DNA of 64,000 bases from Yersinia enterocolitica (GCA_002082245.2 NBTC02000002.1:3162001-3226000); one strand, 5' to 3'. Positions 9,519 through 20,094 are shown, counted from the first letter of the stretch. Made by a program: numbers and translations. The notes: a model not told the origin generated them from the sequence alone.

Positions 9519-10218
9519 AATTATCCTCCCAGCGATATCTCACACATTGGGTCAATCACCTGAACCTCTGTGCCATCGCTTACTCTAGCCGATACAAACA
9601 CCCCCAGGGCCTCAAAAAACACCCCCTATCGTCCGCTTTCTGACTATGCTCGATACGTTGTTCGTTCGACACAGTATCCGAACGTGTAGGACTCCCTTTA
9701 TCAGTGTAGGAAATGAAATGGAAAATAGCCTGATAATCTCTAAATTAAGCCTATTTAGGCATTTGTTAACTATCGATTGGCATTAACTTATATCGAATAT
9801 CTGTCACTGATAAATGCTCGTAACCCATACAAATTCCGCTTAAATATTAATCTCTCTTAACTGAATTACATAAATTTGGCTGCTGTTTTTTGTAAATTAT
9901 ATTTGCATCACAAATATGAAATTCCGTTAATCATGATGATTTATCAGCGCTATACTTAAGATAATGATCTGCTTTAAATTCAAGTATTCTCACCGTGCGC
10001 CAAGGCAATTAACGGGCGAATCTCATCACTTATTGGTGCAATTTGGTGCAAAATGACATACGGATGCTTTAGTGATCATCATCAAAACAGTGCGTTGTGA
10101 TCCGTGAAACACTTCAGTTAGGGGTCATAATGATAGTATGCAGATACCGTGTTAGCACCCGTTCAACAGGTTGAATGTTTGCTTACCCATTAATTAACAT
10201 TATGGAAGGAGTTTACTT
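9519..10218. other. Long uspB-uspA intergenic region
   Basis: The 700-bp divergent region has no convincing reading frame. It is AT-rich in the middle (about 9720-9960). A tandem pair TTGGTGCAA/TTGGTGCAA lies at 10033-10041 and 10043-10051, and uspA is preceded by a strong GGAAGGAG ribosome site at about 10203-10210. Promoters for both genes must be here, but I cannot assign them precisely. Confidence 0.5.
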
Positions 10219-10662
10219 ATGGCTTACAAACACATTCTGATTGCGGTTGACCTATCTCCAGAAAGTAAGGTATTGGTGGAAAAGGCGGTCTCCATGGCCA
10301 GACCGTACAATGCCAAAGTTTCCCTGATCCATGTTGATGTTAACTACTCAGACCTCTATACCGGTCTGATCGACGTTAATCTTGGTGATATGCAAAAACG
10401 TATCTCTGAAGAAACCCATAATGCATTAACTGAGCTTTCGCAAAATGCGGGCTACCCAATTGAGCAAACCCTCAGCGGTAGCGGCGATTTGGGCCAGGTA
10501 CTGGTTGATGCCATTAAGAAATATGATATGGACTTGGTATTATGCGGTCATCATCAGGATTTCTGGAGCAAATTGATGTCTTCAGCACGCCAACTGATCA
10601 ATACCGTACATGTCGATATGCTTATCGTGCCACTGCGCGATGACGACGCCGAAGACGAATAA
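10219..10662 (+). CDS. uspA: UspA, universal stress protein A
   Basis: The 147-residue cytoplasmic protein starts [16 protein letters not shown] and shows the Usp fold; it is of the UspA class that lacks the full ATP-binding G-2x-G-9x-G(S/T) motif. It supports survival in growth arrest and is induced by many stresses in E. coli. A strong GGAAGGAG ribosome site precedes the ATG. An intrinsic terminator follows 30 bp after the stop, so the gene is monocistronic. Confidence 0.96.
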   Translation: MAYKHILIAVDLSPESKVLVEKAVSMARPYNAKVSLIHVDVNYSDLYTGLIDVNLGDMQKRISEETHNALTELSQNAGYPIEQTLSGSGDLGQVLVDAIKKYDMDLVLCGHHQDFWSKLMSSARQLINTVHVDMLIVPLRDDDAEDE

Positions 10663-10691
10663 GTTTCGCGAGAGTCATCCTGTTTAGCTTT

Positions 10692-10717
10692 AACGCCCGC
10701 CTTTTGCGGGCGTTTTT
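10692..10717 (+). terminator. Intrinsic terminator of uspA
   Basis: AACGCCCGC, loop CTTTT and GCGGGCGTT form a 9-bp GC-rich stem followed by a short T run. Confidence 0.93.
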
Positions 10718-10915
10718 AATCAACAACCCCCGCCAAGCCCCGATAGCCACTCATTGATAACCCTGCTAAGTTTTTGTCAAAATCCCTTGCTGTATGAATA
10801 TAAACCAGTGATATAGTCGAAGATGCACAACATCGTCTCCTCACTATTTGGATAATAATAATAGTTCGCAAAAAGGTGTAGGGAGAGTCTTAATTGGTAC
10901 AAGGAATTATTAGTG

Positions 10916-12259
10916 ATGAATGGTTTAACCTCTCTGGAGTCGTTCTTAGAATCTTTACAACAACGTGATGCCAACCAACCAGAATATCTCCAAGCAGTAC
11001 GTGAAGTCTTCACGTCACTTTGGCCCTTTCTGGAGCAAAACCCACATTACCGTGAACAAAGCCTACTCGAGCGCTTAGTCGAGCCAGAACGTGTTATTCA
11101 ATTCCGCGTTGCCTGGACTGATGACCAAGGTAAAGTTCAGGTTAACCGCGCCTGGCGTGTTCAATTTAACTCGGCGATTGGTCCTTATAAGGGCGGGATG
11201 CGTTTCCACCCATCAGTAAACTTATCAATTCTGAAGTTCCTTGGTTTTGAACAGACCTTTAAAAATGCCCTGACAACCCTGCCTATGGGAGGCGGCAAAG
11301 GCGGTTCTGATTTTAATCCTAAAGGAAAAAGTCAGGCTGAAGTGATGCGTTTTTGCCAGGCACTGATGATGGAACTGTATCGTCATCTCGGCCCGGATAC
11401 CGATGTTCCGGCGGGTGATATTGGTGTTGGTGGCCGTGAAGTGGCGTTTATGTCTGGCATGATGAAAAAACTGTCGAATAACACCGCTTGTGTCTTCACC
11501 GGCAAAGGTCTCTCCTTCGGCGGTAGTCTGATTCGCCCGGAAGCCACCGGTTATGGCTTGGTCTATTTCACCGACGCCATGTTAAAACGTCACGGCTTAG
11601 GTTTTGAAGGTCGTAAAGTCTCGGTTTCCGGCGCCGGAAATGTCGCACAATACACTATTGAAAAAGCCATGGAGCTGGGTGCCAAAGTGATTACCGCTTC
11701 TGACTCAGGTGGTACAGTGGTTGATGAAACAGGCTTTACCCCAGAAAAACTGGCTCATCTGGCTGAGATTAAGAACAATCGTTATGGTCGTATTGAAGAT
11801 TATGCCCGTGAACGTAATCTGGTCTATTTAGCCGATCAGCAGCCATGGAGTGTACCGGTTGATATCGCGCTGCCATGTGCGACGCAGAATGAACTGGACC
11901 TGCCAGCGGCACGTCAACTGATTGCCAACGGGGTTAAAGCCGTTGCCGAAGGCGCTAATATGCCTACGACTATTCAGGCAACTGATGCTTTCCTTGATGC
12001 AGGGGTGCTGTTTGCACCGGGTAAAGCCGCCAATGCCGGTGGTGTTGCCACATCAGGTCTGGAAATGGCGCAGAACGCGGCCCGCCTGAGCTGGAAGGCA
12101 GAGAAAGTTGATGTCCGTCTGCATCACATCATGCTCGATATTCATCAATCTTGTGTTGAATACGGTGGCGAAGGCAAGCAAACCCACTATGTACACGGCG
12201 CGAATATTGCGGCCTTTGTTAAAGTGGCAGACGCAATGCTGGCCCAAGGTGTGTTGTAA
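10916..12259 (+). CDS. gdhA: NADP-specific glutamate dehydrogenase
   Basis: The 447-residue enzyme catalyses reductive amination of 2-oxoglutarate to glutamate with NADPH, the low-affinity ammonia assimilation route. The active-site lysine region is visible (GGMRFHP, then GGGKGGSDFNPKGKS), followed by the NADP Rossmann domain with SVSGAGNVAQY. Length equals E. coli GdhA. The frame can open at a GTG at 10913, but the ATG at 10916 with AAGGA about 10 bases upstream is the better start. The locus differs from E. coli, where dtpB follows uspA. Confidence 0.96.
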   Translation: MNGLTSLESFLESLQQRDANQPEYLQAVREVFTSLWPFLEQNPHYREQSLLERLVEPERVIQFRVAWTDDQGKVQVNRAWRVQFNSAIGPYKGGMRFHPSVNLSILKFLGFEQTFKNALTTLPMGGGKGGSDFNPKGKSQAEVMRFCQALMMELYRHLGPDTDVPAGDIGVGGREVAFMSGMMKKLSNNTACVFTGKGLSFGGSLIRPEATGYGLVYFTDAMLKRHGLGFEGRKVSVSGAGNVAQYTIEKAMELGAKVITASDSGGTVVDETGFTPEKLAHLAEIKNNRYGRIEDYARERNLVYLADQQPWSVPVDIALPCATQNELDLPAARQLIANGVKAVAEGANMPTTIQATDAFLDAGVLFAPGKAANAGGVATSGLEMAQNAARLSWKAEKVDVRLHHIMLDIHQSCVEYGGEGKQTHYVHGANIAAFVKVADAMLAQGVL

Positions 12260-12270
12260 GTAAGACTCTA

Positions 12271-12313
12271 TTCCCATATTCTTTGAGGTAACAATACCAG
12301 AAGAATATGGGAA
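12271..12313 (+). terminator. Inverted repeat after gdhA
   Basis: TTCCCATATTCTT at 12271-12283 is exactly complementary to AAGAATATGGGAA at 12301-12313, with a 17-base loop. It lies 11 bp after the gdhA stop and is followed by CTTTATCC, a poor T tract, so termination is plausible rather than certain. Confidence 0.65.
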
Positions 12314-12477
12314 CTTTATCCTCATAGATTTAAAAATCATATATCCCGCAGAGTAATATATAAAATCCTTAGTTCTTTTTAAGAACGTGCTTATTTTAAA
12401 TATTATCGATGTCAGTAACATCCTTCCCATGCATGAGTCGATAGCAAAGTAAATAATTTAAATTATGAGGAATAATA

Positions 12478-13953
12478 ATGCTCAGGGAACAGACTAAAAA
12501 TAATGTCAGAACTGTAGATATTAATAATAGTATTGATATTAATAAATCAAAGACGATTAATCTATTAGCGATAACCAGCAGAAACAAATGGCAAAATAAA
12601 GATAAGAATGGAATAAGTATTATCACTTATTCATTTAGCCAACGAATACCAATAGATTACCATTATTATAAATCAGCTGAGGGTGTTCCGGCCTATTCCC
12701 TTAATGAAGCCCAAATTCACCAGATAAGAACCGCTATGCTCGCCATTGCTGATGTGGCGAATATTAAATTTATTGAGGCTAAAGATGATGTTATAGCTAA
12801 CATCCCCATTACCAATGTTTCACTCGATGGGTCACGTGGCGGTTATGCCTATCCCCCGAATCCTAGTAACCTCAGCCCCATATTTATTAATGCGAAGATA
12901 GAGGAGAATCTAGCCCCCACGCAATCAAACTATGGTGGTCGGGTGTTTATGCATGAACTCGGCCATGCACTCGGCTTGGAACATACTCATGACACCGTAG
13001 GCTTAACACAACAAACCAGCGTAATGAGCTATTTATCTGAGTTCTACTCAGGAGCAATCTACGGGGGTAACTTTGCATCAACCCCGCAACTCCATGATAT
13101 TTTAGCACTTCAATACCTTTACGGAGCCAATAATCGTACCCGTATCGGTAATACGACTTATGGTTTCAATTCCAATAGTAATAGGGATTACTTTACTGCA
13201 ACCCACGCTAACGACAAGTTGGTATTCTGCGTGTGGGATGCCGGTGGTAACGATACGTTTGATTTCTCGGGCTATCATCAAGACCAAAGAATCACACTGA
13301 CTAAGCGTGGTTTCTCTGATATTGGTGGTTTGAGAGGCAATGTCTCAATTGCAAATAAAGTCGTGATTGAAAATGCCATCGCCGGTAGCGGTGATGATGA
13401 AATCAACGGTAACCGATCAAATAACACCCTGAACGGAGGGGGTGGTGATGACAGATTATGGGGCCGGGTGGGAAATGACCGGCTATTTGGCGGCCGTGGT
13501 AATGACAGGCTATCCGGTGGTAAGGGTGATGACTTCTTATCCGGCGGCGCGGGTAATGACCGGCTCAGCGGTGGCAATGGCAATGACCGGCTATTCGGCG
13601 GGCGCGGCGCTGACCGGATGAAAGGGGGAGAGGGCCATGATATTTTCCAATACCGTAATAGCAGAGATTCCACCAAAAAATATACCGATACCATCATCGA
13701 CTTTACCTCTGGTGAAGATAAAATTGATTTATCATTCATTATGGCTGGCAATAATAATATTGTTATGGTCAATCAATTCAGCGCGAATGGTCAAACAGAA
13801 TTAATGCAGAAATATGATGATGTCGCTAATATTACCTATCTGATGATTGATTTCGATCCAAAAATAAGCAAAGTCGATATGATGATAAAATTCACCGGTA
13901 AACATCAATTCACCCACAATGATTTTATTGTCAGTTCACCGCTTATTTCATAA
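12478..13953 (+). CDS. Serralysin-type RTX zinc metalloprotease (M10B)
   Basis: The 491-residue product has the metzincin zinc site [11 protein letters not shown] at residues 159-169 and the Met-turn SVMSY at about 181-185. From about residue 310 to 385 it carries eight or so glycine- and aspartate-rich calcium-binding nonapeptides (GGxGND type). A peptidase M10 C-terminal region follows and ends in [10 protein letters not shown], like the C-terminal export signal of type I substrates. There is no N-terminal signal peptide, as expected for ABC export. GAGGAAT precedes the ATG. No prtD/E/F transporter or inh inhibitor gene is nearby, so secretion would need a transporter elsewhere. The first third is AT-rich compared with its neighbours, suggesting acquisition. 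Relatives are secreted proteases of Serratia, Dickeya and Y. ruckeri. Confidence 0.9.
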   Translation: MLREQTKNNVRTVDINNSIDINKSKTINLLAITSRNKWQNKDKNGISIITYSFSQRIPIDYHYYKSAEGVPAYSLNEAQIHQIRTAMLAIADVANIKFIEAKDDVIANIPITNVSLDGSRGGYAYPPNPSNLSPIFINAKIEENLAPTQSNYGGRVFMHELGHALGLEHTHDTVGLTQQTSVMSYLSEFYSGAIYGGNFASTPQLHDILALQYLYGANNRTRIGNTTYGFNSNSNRDYFTATHANDKLVFCVWDAGGNDTFDFSGYHQDQRITLTKRGFSDIGGLRGNVSIANKVVIENAIAGSGDDEINGNRSNNTLNGGGGDDRLWGRVGNDRLFGGRGNDRLSGGKGDDFLSGGAGNDRLSGGNGNDRLFGGRGADRMKGGEGHDIFQYRNSRDSTKKYTDTIIDFTSGEDKIDLSFIMAGNNNIVMVNQFSANGQTELMQKYDDVANITYLMIDFDPKISKVDMMIKFTGKHQFTHNDFIVSSPLIS

Positions 13954-13979
13954 CTATTTATCCAGGTAGAATCGATGAT

Positions 13980-14011
13980 TCAGGTGGCTGCAATAACGCG
14001 CAGCCGCCTGA
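13980..14011 (+). terminator. Hairpin after the metalloprotease gene
   Basis: TCAGGTGGCTGC at 13980-13991 pairs with GCAGCCGCCTGA at 14000-14011 (one G-U pair, 8-base loop), 27 bp after the stop codon. There is little T tract, so it may need Rho or act as a 3' end stabiliser. Confidence 0.55.
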
Positions 14012-14021
14012 TTGAAACCAA

Positions 14022-14094
14022 TATACCCAAAGTCATTGGTGTTACAGCCATAGGGCAAACTGACACTGTAATAACATCAAGGAAGTGGCATATA
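14022..14094. repeat. ERIC-like remnant overlapping the rsmJ 3' end
   Basis: The stretch opens with TATACCCAAAGTCATTGG and closes with ATCAAGGAAGTGGCATATA. These resemble the two tips of Yersinia ERIC-type repeats (about 127 bp when complete), with the centre missing. It supplies the last five codons and the TGA stop of rsmJ. Confidence 0.5.
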
Positions 14095-14835
14095 GAGGTC
14101 AAAACGATGACTTTTAGTGGTTACAGCCGCTTGCGCAGCTATTCCTGCCAACGGCTCGGCATAATCTGGCCGCTTCACCACCACCCGTTTGGTCGCTAAC
14201 GCGCGGGCCGGTGCCAATAAACCATCGGCATCTTCATCCGCACCCACCAGCGATTGGAACACCCGCATCTCCTTTTTAACCAGTGCACTTTTCTGCCGGT
14301 GCGGATACATCGGATCGAGGTAAACCACTTCTGGCCGGGGTTCAATATCTGCCAGTGCTATCAGGCTGGAGGCGTGCAACAGCGTCAACCGTTCGCGCAG
14401 CCACGGACCAATCTCAGCATCCTGATAACCGCGACACAAACCATCATCGAGCAATGCTGCCACCACTGGATTGCGCTCCAGCATTTGCACCTGGCAACCC
14501 AGCGCCGCCAAAACAAACGCATCCCGCCCTAAGCCTGCGGTAGCATCGACCACGCGGGGAAGATAACCCTTTTTGACCCCGACGGCTTTGGCTACCGCTT
14601 CCCCTCGCCCACCACCGAACTTGCGGCGGTGCGCCAACGTGCCGGAGACAAAATCGACATAAATGCCGCCGAGCTTCGGCTCATCCCTCTTGCGCAATTC
14701 AAGGCGCTCAGGTGTCAACACCAGTGCCATAATGGCCTGCTCGTCAGACACCAAACCCCAACGCTCAGCCAAAATAGACAAGGCGCCGGGGGCGGCGCCT
14801 GCTTCAGACAATAAACAGATACTGACTTGTGACAC
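14077..14835 (-). CDS. rsmJ: RsmJ, 16S rRNA m2G1516 methyltransferase
   Basis: The 252-residue protein matches E. coli RsmJ (YhiQ), which methylates N2 of G1516 in 16S rRNA using S-adenosylmethionine. The SAM-binding motif is [19 protein letters not shown], and the catalytic motif is [10 protein letters not shown]. The gene starts 3 bp after the prlC stop, forming a prlC-rsmJ operon. Its last residues (YMPLP and the TGA) come from an ERIC-like remnant. Confidence 0.95.
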   Translation of the reverse strand: MSQVSICLLSEAGAAPGALSILAERWGLVSDEQAIMALVLTPERLELRKRDEPKLGGIYVDFVSGTLAHRRKFGGGRGEAVAKAVGVKKGYLPRVVDATAGLGRDAFVLAALGCQVQMLERNPVVAALLDDGLCRGYQDAEIGPWLRERLTLLHASSLIALADIEPRPEVVYLDPMYPHRQKSALVKKEMRVFQSLVGADEDADGLLAPARALATKRVVVKRPDYAEPLAGIAAQAAVTTKSHRFDLYMPLP

Positions 14836-14838
14836 GTT

Positions 14839-16881
14839 CTAGCCCTTAATACCGTAATGGCGCAGCATAGCATCCAACTGCGGTTCACGGCCACGGAAGC
14901 GCTTGAACAGCGTCATCGGCTCTTCAGAGCCACCGCGGGACAGAATATTATCGAGGAAGGACTGCCCGGTGGCAGCATTGAAAATCCCCTCTTCTTCGAA
15001 ACGCGAGAATGCATCTGCCGAGAGCACTTCTGCCCACAAATAGCTGTAGTAACCCGCTGCATAGCCACCGGCAAAGATATGGCTAAAGGCATGTGGGAAG
15101 CGGCCCCATGTCGGTGACGGTACCACTGCCACCTGCTTTTTCACTTCATACAGGATCGGCAGGATCTGTGCACCGGTCAGTGGATCGAACTCATAATGCA
15201 TGCGGAAATCGAACAGCCCGAACTCTAATTGACGCAGAATAAATAGCGCCGCCTGATAGTTTTTCGCCGCCAACAGTTTATCCAGCATCTCCTGTGGCAG
15301 TGGCTCATGGGTTTCGTAATGGCCGGAAATAAACGCCAGCGCCTGTGGCTCCCAGCACCAGTTTTCCATAAACTGACTCGGCAATTCGACCGCATCCCAA
15401 GGGACACCATTGATACCCGAGACGCCGGCAGTATCAATTTTGGTCAGCATGTGATGCAAACCATGGCCGAACTCATGGAACAAGGTGGTGACTTCGTTAT
15501 GGGTGAACAGCGCCGGTTTACCGCCGACTGGCCCGTTAAAGTTACAGGTCAGATAAGCCACCGGCTTTTGCAATTGACCGTTCGCCAGACGCAGGCTACC
15601 GACGCAATCATCCATCCAGGCACCGCCACGTTTGTGCTCACGGGCGTACAAGTCAAGATAGAAGCTGCCGCGCAGTTCACCGCTGGCATCAAAGAGTTCG
15701 AAGAAACGCACATCTGGATGCCAGGTATCCACATCTCGGCGCTCTTTGGCGCTAATACCGTAAATACGTTTAACGACTTCGAATAACCCTTCCACCACCC
15801 GCTGTTCCGGGAAGTAAGGTCGCAATTGCTCGTCACTGATGGAGAACAGATGCTGCTTCTGCTTCTCTGAATAATAGGTGATATCCCAAGCAGCCAACTC
15901 ATTGACGCCGTAGTGTTTTTCAGCAAAAGCACGTAATTGTGCCAGTTCTTCTTCAGCCTGCGGACGGGCGCGTTTCGCCAAATCGTTTAGGAAACCAAGC
16001 ACCTGTTGCGGGCTTTCTGCCATTTTGGTCGCCAGCGATTTCTCGGCATAGCTGCCAAAACCTAACAGTTGTGCCAATTCATGACGCAATGTCAGAATTT
16101 CCGCCATGATTTCACTGTTATCCCACTTACCGGCATTTGGCCCCTGATCAGAGGCGCGGGTAGCAAAGGCGCGATACATCTCTTCGCGCAATTTAGCGTT
16201 ATCAGCATAGGTCAGAACCGGCAGATAACTTGGCATATCCAGTGTCAGCAACCAACCATCCTGCTGTTTGGCTTCAGCCATAGCTTTAGCCGCAGCCAAG
16301 GCACTTTCTGGCAAGCCTTGCAATTGGTTAACATCAGTAATTAACTTGCTCCAGCCCATAGTGGCATCGAGCACGTTATTGCTGTAAGTGGAGCCTAGCT
16401 CAGACAAACGGGCGACAATTTCGCCATAACGTTTCTGCTGATCGGGTTGCAAACCGATACCGGATAACTGGAAATCGCGCAGCGCATTCTCTACTGCTTT
16501 GCGCTGTGGGGCTGTCAATGCATCAAACCCCGGGCCTTCTTTCAGACTGACATAGGCCTGATACAAACCTTTATGTTGACCCACCCAAGTACCGTATTCC
16601 GACAGCAATGGCAGGCTTTGTTCATATGCAGTGCGCAGTTCCGGGCTATTTTTGACCGAATTTAAATGCCCGACCGGCGACCAGATACGCGATAAGCGAT
16701 CGTCAGACTCAGCCAATGGCTGGCACAGGTTATCCCAAGTGAAAGGTCCTGGCTGGGCAACTACCCGCTCCACCGCTTGACGGCATTCATCCAGCGCGGA
16801 TTTCACCGCAGGCACGATATCTTCGGGGCGAATCGCAGAAAATGGCGGCAGGGAGAACGGGGTCAACAGCGGATTTGTCAT
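14839..16881 (-). CDS. prlC: Oligopeptidase A (M3 zinc metallopeptidase)
   Basis: The enzyme is about 680 residues, as in E. coli PrlC/OpdA. It has the thimet-oligopeptidase zinc motif in LFHEFGHGLHHML. It degrades short peptides, including cleaved signal peptides, in the cytoplasm. The frame extends upstream to 16932, but the ATG at 16881 (MTNPLLTPFSLPPF) matches the family start and has AGGAC upstream. E. coli prlC is heat-shock controlled; I do not see a clear sigma-32 promoter here. Confidence 0.95.
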   Translation of the reverse strand: MTNPLLTPFSLPPFSAIRPEDIVPAVKSALDECRQAVERVVAQPGPFTWDNLCQPLAESDDRLSRIWSPVGHLNSVKNSPELRTAYEQSLPLLSEYGTWVGQHKGLYQAYVSLKEGPGFDALTAPQRKAVENALRDFQLSGIGLQPDQQKRYGEIVARLSELGSTYSNNVLDATMGWSKLITDVNQLQGLPESALAAAKAMAEAKQQDGWLLTLDMPSYLPVLTYADNAKLREEMYRAFATRASDQGPNAGKWDNSEIMAEILTLRHELAQLLGFGSYAEKSLATKMAESPQQVLGFLNDLAKRARPQAEEELAQLRAFAEKHYGVNELAAWDITYYSEKQKQHLFSISDEQLRPYFPEQRVVEGLFEVVKRIYGISAKERRDVDTWHPDVRFFELFDASGELRGSFYLDLYAREHKRGGAWMDDCVGSLRLANGQLQKPVAYLTCNFNGPVGGKPALFTHNEVTTLFHEFGHGLHHMLTKIDTAGVSGINGVPWDAVELPSQFMENWCWEPQALAFISGHYETHEPLPQEMLDKLLAAKNYQAALFILRQLEFGLFDFRMHYEFDPLTGAQILPILYEVKKQVAVVPSPTWGRFPHAFSHIFAGGYAAGYYSYLWAEVLSADAFSRFEEEGIFNAATGQSFLDNILSRGGSEEPMTLFKRFRGREPQLDAMLRHYGIKG

Positions 16882-17072
16882 AGGGCAGTCCTGATTATAG
16901 TTTTGGATATCAATGATTCTTTTGAATATCAATGATCGTTTTCAATACCGCCGCGATGGTGAATACAACGACGACTTATAAATTATCTATGTATGATTAA
17001 CATGAGGTCTATCAACATGAAAATCAATGGCTGGCGGCCTGACGACTATTGATTACCCACCGATTTTGGCAA

Positions 17073-17498
17073 TCAAGCTCGCACTGCTGGTGTAGCAAAA
17101 ACCTCAACCAGCTTAAATTGCTCAAAGACCAATAGCATCTCAGGGGAGAAATCACCCTCTCGTTCAAAGAAGGCCCGATGCCCGGTCTGCCAATAAACCA
17201 AGCTTTTATCTCCCTCGCCCTCTTTGGCCGCCATTTCTGCGGTGACATCACAATAGCGGACCAGCGTTAAGCTCATGGTTCTAATGACACAAACCGGTGT
17301 GCCTCGGCCATCGAGAATGACATTGTAATCACCAACACTGGGCGAAGCTTCTGATTTATAAGCACGATAGGAGCAACAAGTCGCTGTTTTAGCGCCATTG
17401 ATGACCAATTGTGCCAATTCATCTGCCATCTCAGAACTGTCGCCAAAGGACCAGAGCAAAGCGTCTGGGTAGTGCTCAGCAATTATCTTGTTAGTCAT
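17073..17498 (-). CDS. ASCH domain protein
   Basis: This small cytoplasmic protein (141 residues) has the ASCH/PUA-like fold pattern: YPDALLWSFGDS near the start, then GAKTATCC (the conserved G-x-K-x-x-T), VILDGRGTPVCVIRT and a C-terminal FSPEMLLVFEQFKLVE. ASCH proteins are thought to bind RNA or nucleosides; some hydrolyse N4-acetylcytidine, but the activity of this subgroup is unknown. The start could be the ATG at 17510; I prefer 17498, which has GGAT at a suitable distance. It stands alone between prlC and divergent rlmJ. Confidence 0.85.
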   Translation of the reverse strand: MTNKIIAEHYPDALLWSFGDSSEMADELAQLVINGAKTATCCSYRAYKSEASPSVGDYNVILDGRGTPVCVIRTMSLTLVRYCDVTAEMAAKEGEGDKSLVYWQTGHRAFFEREGDFSPEMLLVFEQFKLVEVFATPAVRA

Positions 17499-17716
17499 TA
17501 TTATATCCATTGAGGTGAGATCAGGTATTCATCACAGATTAATGCAATTCAGTTTTTATCCACCAGACAGTTTATACTAGTTGCCATAATGTGCTGGCTG
17601 CGGTTTCTCACCAGGGTGTTTGTCGCATCCACAGATAAAAAGCACTGCCACAATCTACAGCATATATTCTCGCTAAATCCTTGATTTAAATTAGAATATC
17701 AATTGGTTAAAATAAA

Positions 17717-18559
17717 ATGTTAAGTTATCGCCATAGTTTTCACGCCGGCAACCATGCCGACGTTCTTAAACATACCGTTCAAAGTCTGATTATTGAGTCT
17801 TTGAAGGAAAAAGAAAAACCGTTCCTTTATTTGGATACCCACGCCGGTGCCGGTCGCTACCAGTTAAGCGGCGAGCATGCCGAGCGCACGGGTGAATACC
17901 TTGATGGTATCGGCCTACTGTGGCAACGAGATGATTTACCTGCTGATTTAGCGCCATATATCAGTGCTATCAATTACTTTAACCGTAGTGAAAAACTGCG
18001 TTACTACCCCGGCTCACCATTAATCGCCCGCCATTTATTGCGTGAAGATGACAAAATTCATCTGACTGAACTACACCCAAGCGACTACCCGTTGCTGCGC
18101 AATGAGTTTGCTAAAGATGAGCGAGCTAAAGTTCAACGTGCCGATGGTTATCAACAACTTAAATCACAATTGCCCCCATCATCACGCCGGGGTTTTGTTC
18201 TGATTGATCCGCCGTATGAAATGAAAACGGATTATCAGGATGTGGTGAAAGGTATTCAGGAAGGCTATAAACGCTTTGCAACGGGTACCTATGCATTATG
18301 GTATCCAGTGGTTTTACGTCAGCAAATCAAACGTATGTTACGGGATCTGGAAGCCACCGGCATCCGCCGTATCTTGCAAATTGAGCTGGCAGTGCGCCCG
18401 GACAGTGACCAACATGGTATGACCGCATCTGGCATGATTGTGATTAACCCGCCGTGGAAGCTAGAACAACAGATGAATACCTTGTTGCCGTGGCTGCACA
18501 ACGTGCTGGTGCCATCGGGCCATGGTCATACCCTGGTGAAGTGGGTAGTGCCAGAATAA
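17717..18559 (+). CDS. rlmJ: RlmJ, 23S rRNA m6A2030 methyltransferase
   Basis: The 280-residue protein is nearly collinear with E. coli RlmJ (YhiR), which methylates N6 of A2030 in 23S rRNA. The N-terminal signature MLSYRHSFHAGNHADVLKH, the SAM region LDTHAGAGRY and the catalytic DPPYE are all present. It lies directly upstream of gor, as in E. coli, with about 115 bp between them. Confidence 0.96.
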   Translation: MLSYRHSFHAGNHADVLKHTVQSLIIESLKEKEKPFLYLDTHAGAGRYQLSGEHAERTGEYLDGIGLLWQRDDLPADLAPYISAINYFNRSEKLRYYPGSPLIARHLLREDDKIHLTELHPSDYPLLRNEFAKDERAKVQRADGYQQLKSQLPPSSRRGFVLIDPPYEMKTDYQDVVKGIQEGYKRFATGTYALWYPVVLRQQIKRMLRDLEATGIRRILQIELAVRPDSDQHGMTASGMIVINPPWKLEQQMNTLLPWLHNVLVPSGHGHTLVKWVVPE

Positions 18560-18675
18560 ACACAGCCTAAATCAATTGGTCACGCGAATCAGAGCCATTG
18601 ACGCAACCTTTGCGACAAAACTCGGGTAAGCGTTAAACTGTTAGGCAAATTTTAAACAACGTGGGAACGATTCTG

Positions 18676-20028
18676 ATGACCAAACATTACGACTATCTGG
18701 CAATTGGCGGTGGCAGTGGTGGGATCGCGTCGATCAACCGGGCAGCCATGTACGGCAAAAAGTGTGCGCTGATCGAAGCTAAACAACTTGGTGGCACCTG
18801 CGTCAACGTTGGTTGTGTGCCGAAAAAAGTAATGTGGCATGCTGCGCAAATTGCAGAAGCGATTCATTTGTATGGCCCAGATTACGGTTTCGATACCACG
18901 GTGAACCATTTCGATTGGAAAAAGCTGATCGCTAACCGTACTGCTTACATCGATCGTATCCATCAGTCTTATGAGCGTGGTTTAGGCAATAACAAAGTGG
19001 ATATTATTCATGGTTTCGCGCGTTTTGTTGATGCGCATACTGTGGAAGTGAACGGTGAAAAAATCACTGCTGATCACATCCTGATCGCCACCGGTGGCCG
19101 CCCAAGTCACCCGAATATCCCTGGCGCAGAATACGGGATTAACTCCGATGGCTTCTTCGAATTAGACGAGATGCCAAAGCGAGTTGCCGTAGTAGGTGCA
19201 GGTTATATCGCGGTAGAAATCGCCGGGGTGCTCAATGGGTTAGGTACAGAAACCCATCTGTTTGTGCGCAAACATGCACCATTGCGTACTTTTGATCCGC
19301 TGATTGTTGAAACTCTGCTTGAAGTGATGAACACCGAAGGGCCAACACTGCATACCGACGCGGTACCAAAAGCGGTGATTAAAAACGCCGATGGTAGCCT
19401 AACGCTGCAACTGGAAAATGGCACTGAAGTCACCGTTGACCACCTGATTTGGGCCATTGGCCGTGAACCGTCAACTGACAACCTCAATCTGTCTGCCAGC
19501 GGTGTCAAAACCAATGACAAAGGCTATATCGAAGTTGATAAGTTCCAAAACACTAACGTCAAAGGTATCTACGCCGTCGGGGACAACACCGGTGCGGTTG
19601 AACTGACCCCTGTAGCCGTGGCTGCGGGTCGCCGTTTGTCTGAACGCTTGTTCAATAACAAGCCGGATGAGCATCTGGATTACAGTAATATCCCAACCGT
19701 GGTATTCAGCCATCCTCCAATCGGCACTATTGGTCTGACTGAGCCGCAAGCACGTGAGAAGTTTGGCGACGATCAGGTGAAAGTGTACAAATCTTCATTC
19801 ACTGCAATGTACAGCGCGGTGACTCAGCACCGCCAGCCATGCCGGATGAAATTAGTCTGCGTAGGGGTGGAAGAGAAGATTGTTGGTATCCATGGTATCG
19901 GTTTCGGTATGGATGAAATCTTGCAAGGGTTTGCTGTCGCCGTGAAAATGGGCGCGACCAAGAAAGATTTCGACAACACCGTCGCTATCCACCCGACCGC
20001 CGCAGAAGAGTTTGTAACCATGCGTTAA
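18676..20028 (+). CDS. gor: Glutathione reductase
   Basis: The 450-residue FAD enzyme reduces oxidised glutathione with NADPH. The N-terminal FAD motif IGGGSGG, the redox disulfide [13 protein letters not shown], the NADPH-binding [10 protein letters not shown] and the C-terminal active-site HPTAAEE are all readable. The frame opens at a GTG at 18661, but the ATG at 18676 ([13 protein letters not shown]) matches E. coli Gor. A terminator follows 18 bp after the stop. Confidence 0.97.
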   Translation: MTKHYDYLAIGGGSGGIASINRAAMYGKKCALIEAKQLGGTCVNVGCVPKKVMWHAAQIAEAIHLYGPDYGFDTTVNHFDWKKLIANRTAYIDRIHQSYERGLGNNKVDIIHGFARFVDAHTVEVNGEKITADHILIATGGRPSHPNIPGAEYGINSDGFFELDEMPKRVAVVGAGYIAVEIAGVLNGLGTETHLFVRKHAPLRTFDPLIVETLLEVMNTEGPTLHTDAVPKAVIKNADGSLTLQLENGTEVTVDHLIWAIGREPSTDNLNLSASGVKTNDKGYIEVDKFQNTNVKGIYAVGDNTGAVELTPVAVAAGRRLSERLFNNKPDEHLDYSNIPTVVFSHPPIGTIGLTEPQAREKFGDDQVKVYKSSFTAMYSAVTQHRQPCRMKLVCVGVEEKIVGIHGIGFGMDEILQGFAVAVKMGATKKDFDNTVAIHPTAAEEFVTMR

Positions 20029-20046
20029 GGTTTGGTAAAAGATCAG

Positions 20047-20080
20047 AAAGGCTATGGACCGCAGGGTTGATAGCCTTTTT
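20047..20080 (+). terminator. Intrinsic terminator of gor
   Basis: AAAGGCTAT at 20047-20055 pairs with ATAGCCTTT at 20070-20078, followed by further T residues. It also lies just beyond the end of the opposing DMT-transporter gene. Confidence 0.85.
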
Positions 20081-20094
20081 TATTGTTTTAAATT

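Noticed and set aside
13430..13640. Regular GGTGATGAC-like DNA repeats, considered as a CRISPR or minisatellite
   Set aside because: They are the codons of RTX nonapeptides in the protease gene and keep frame throughout; there are no spacers.
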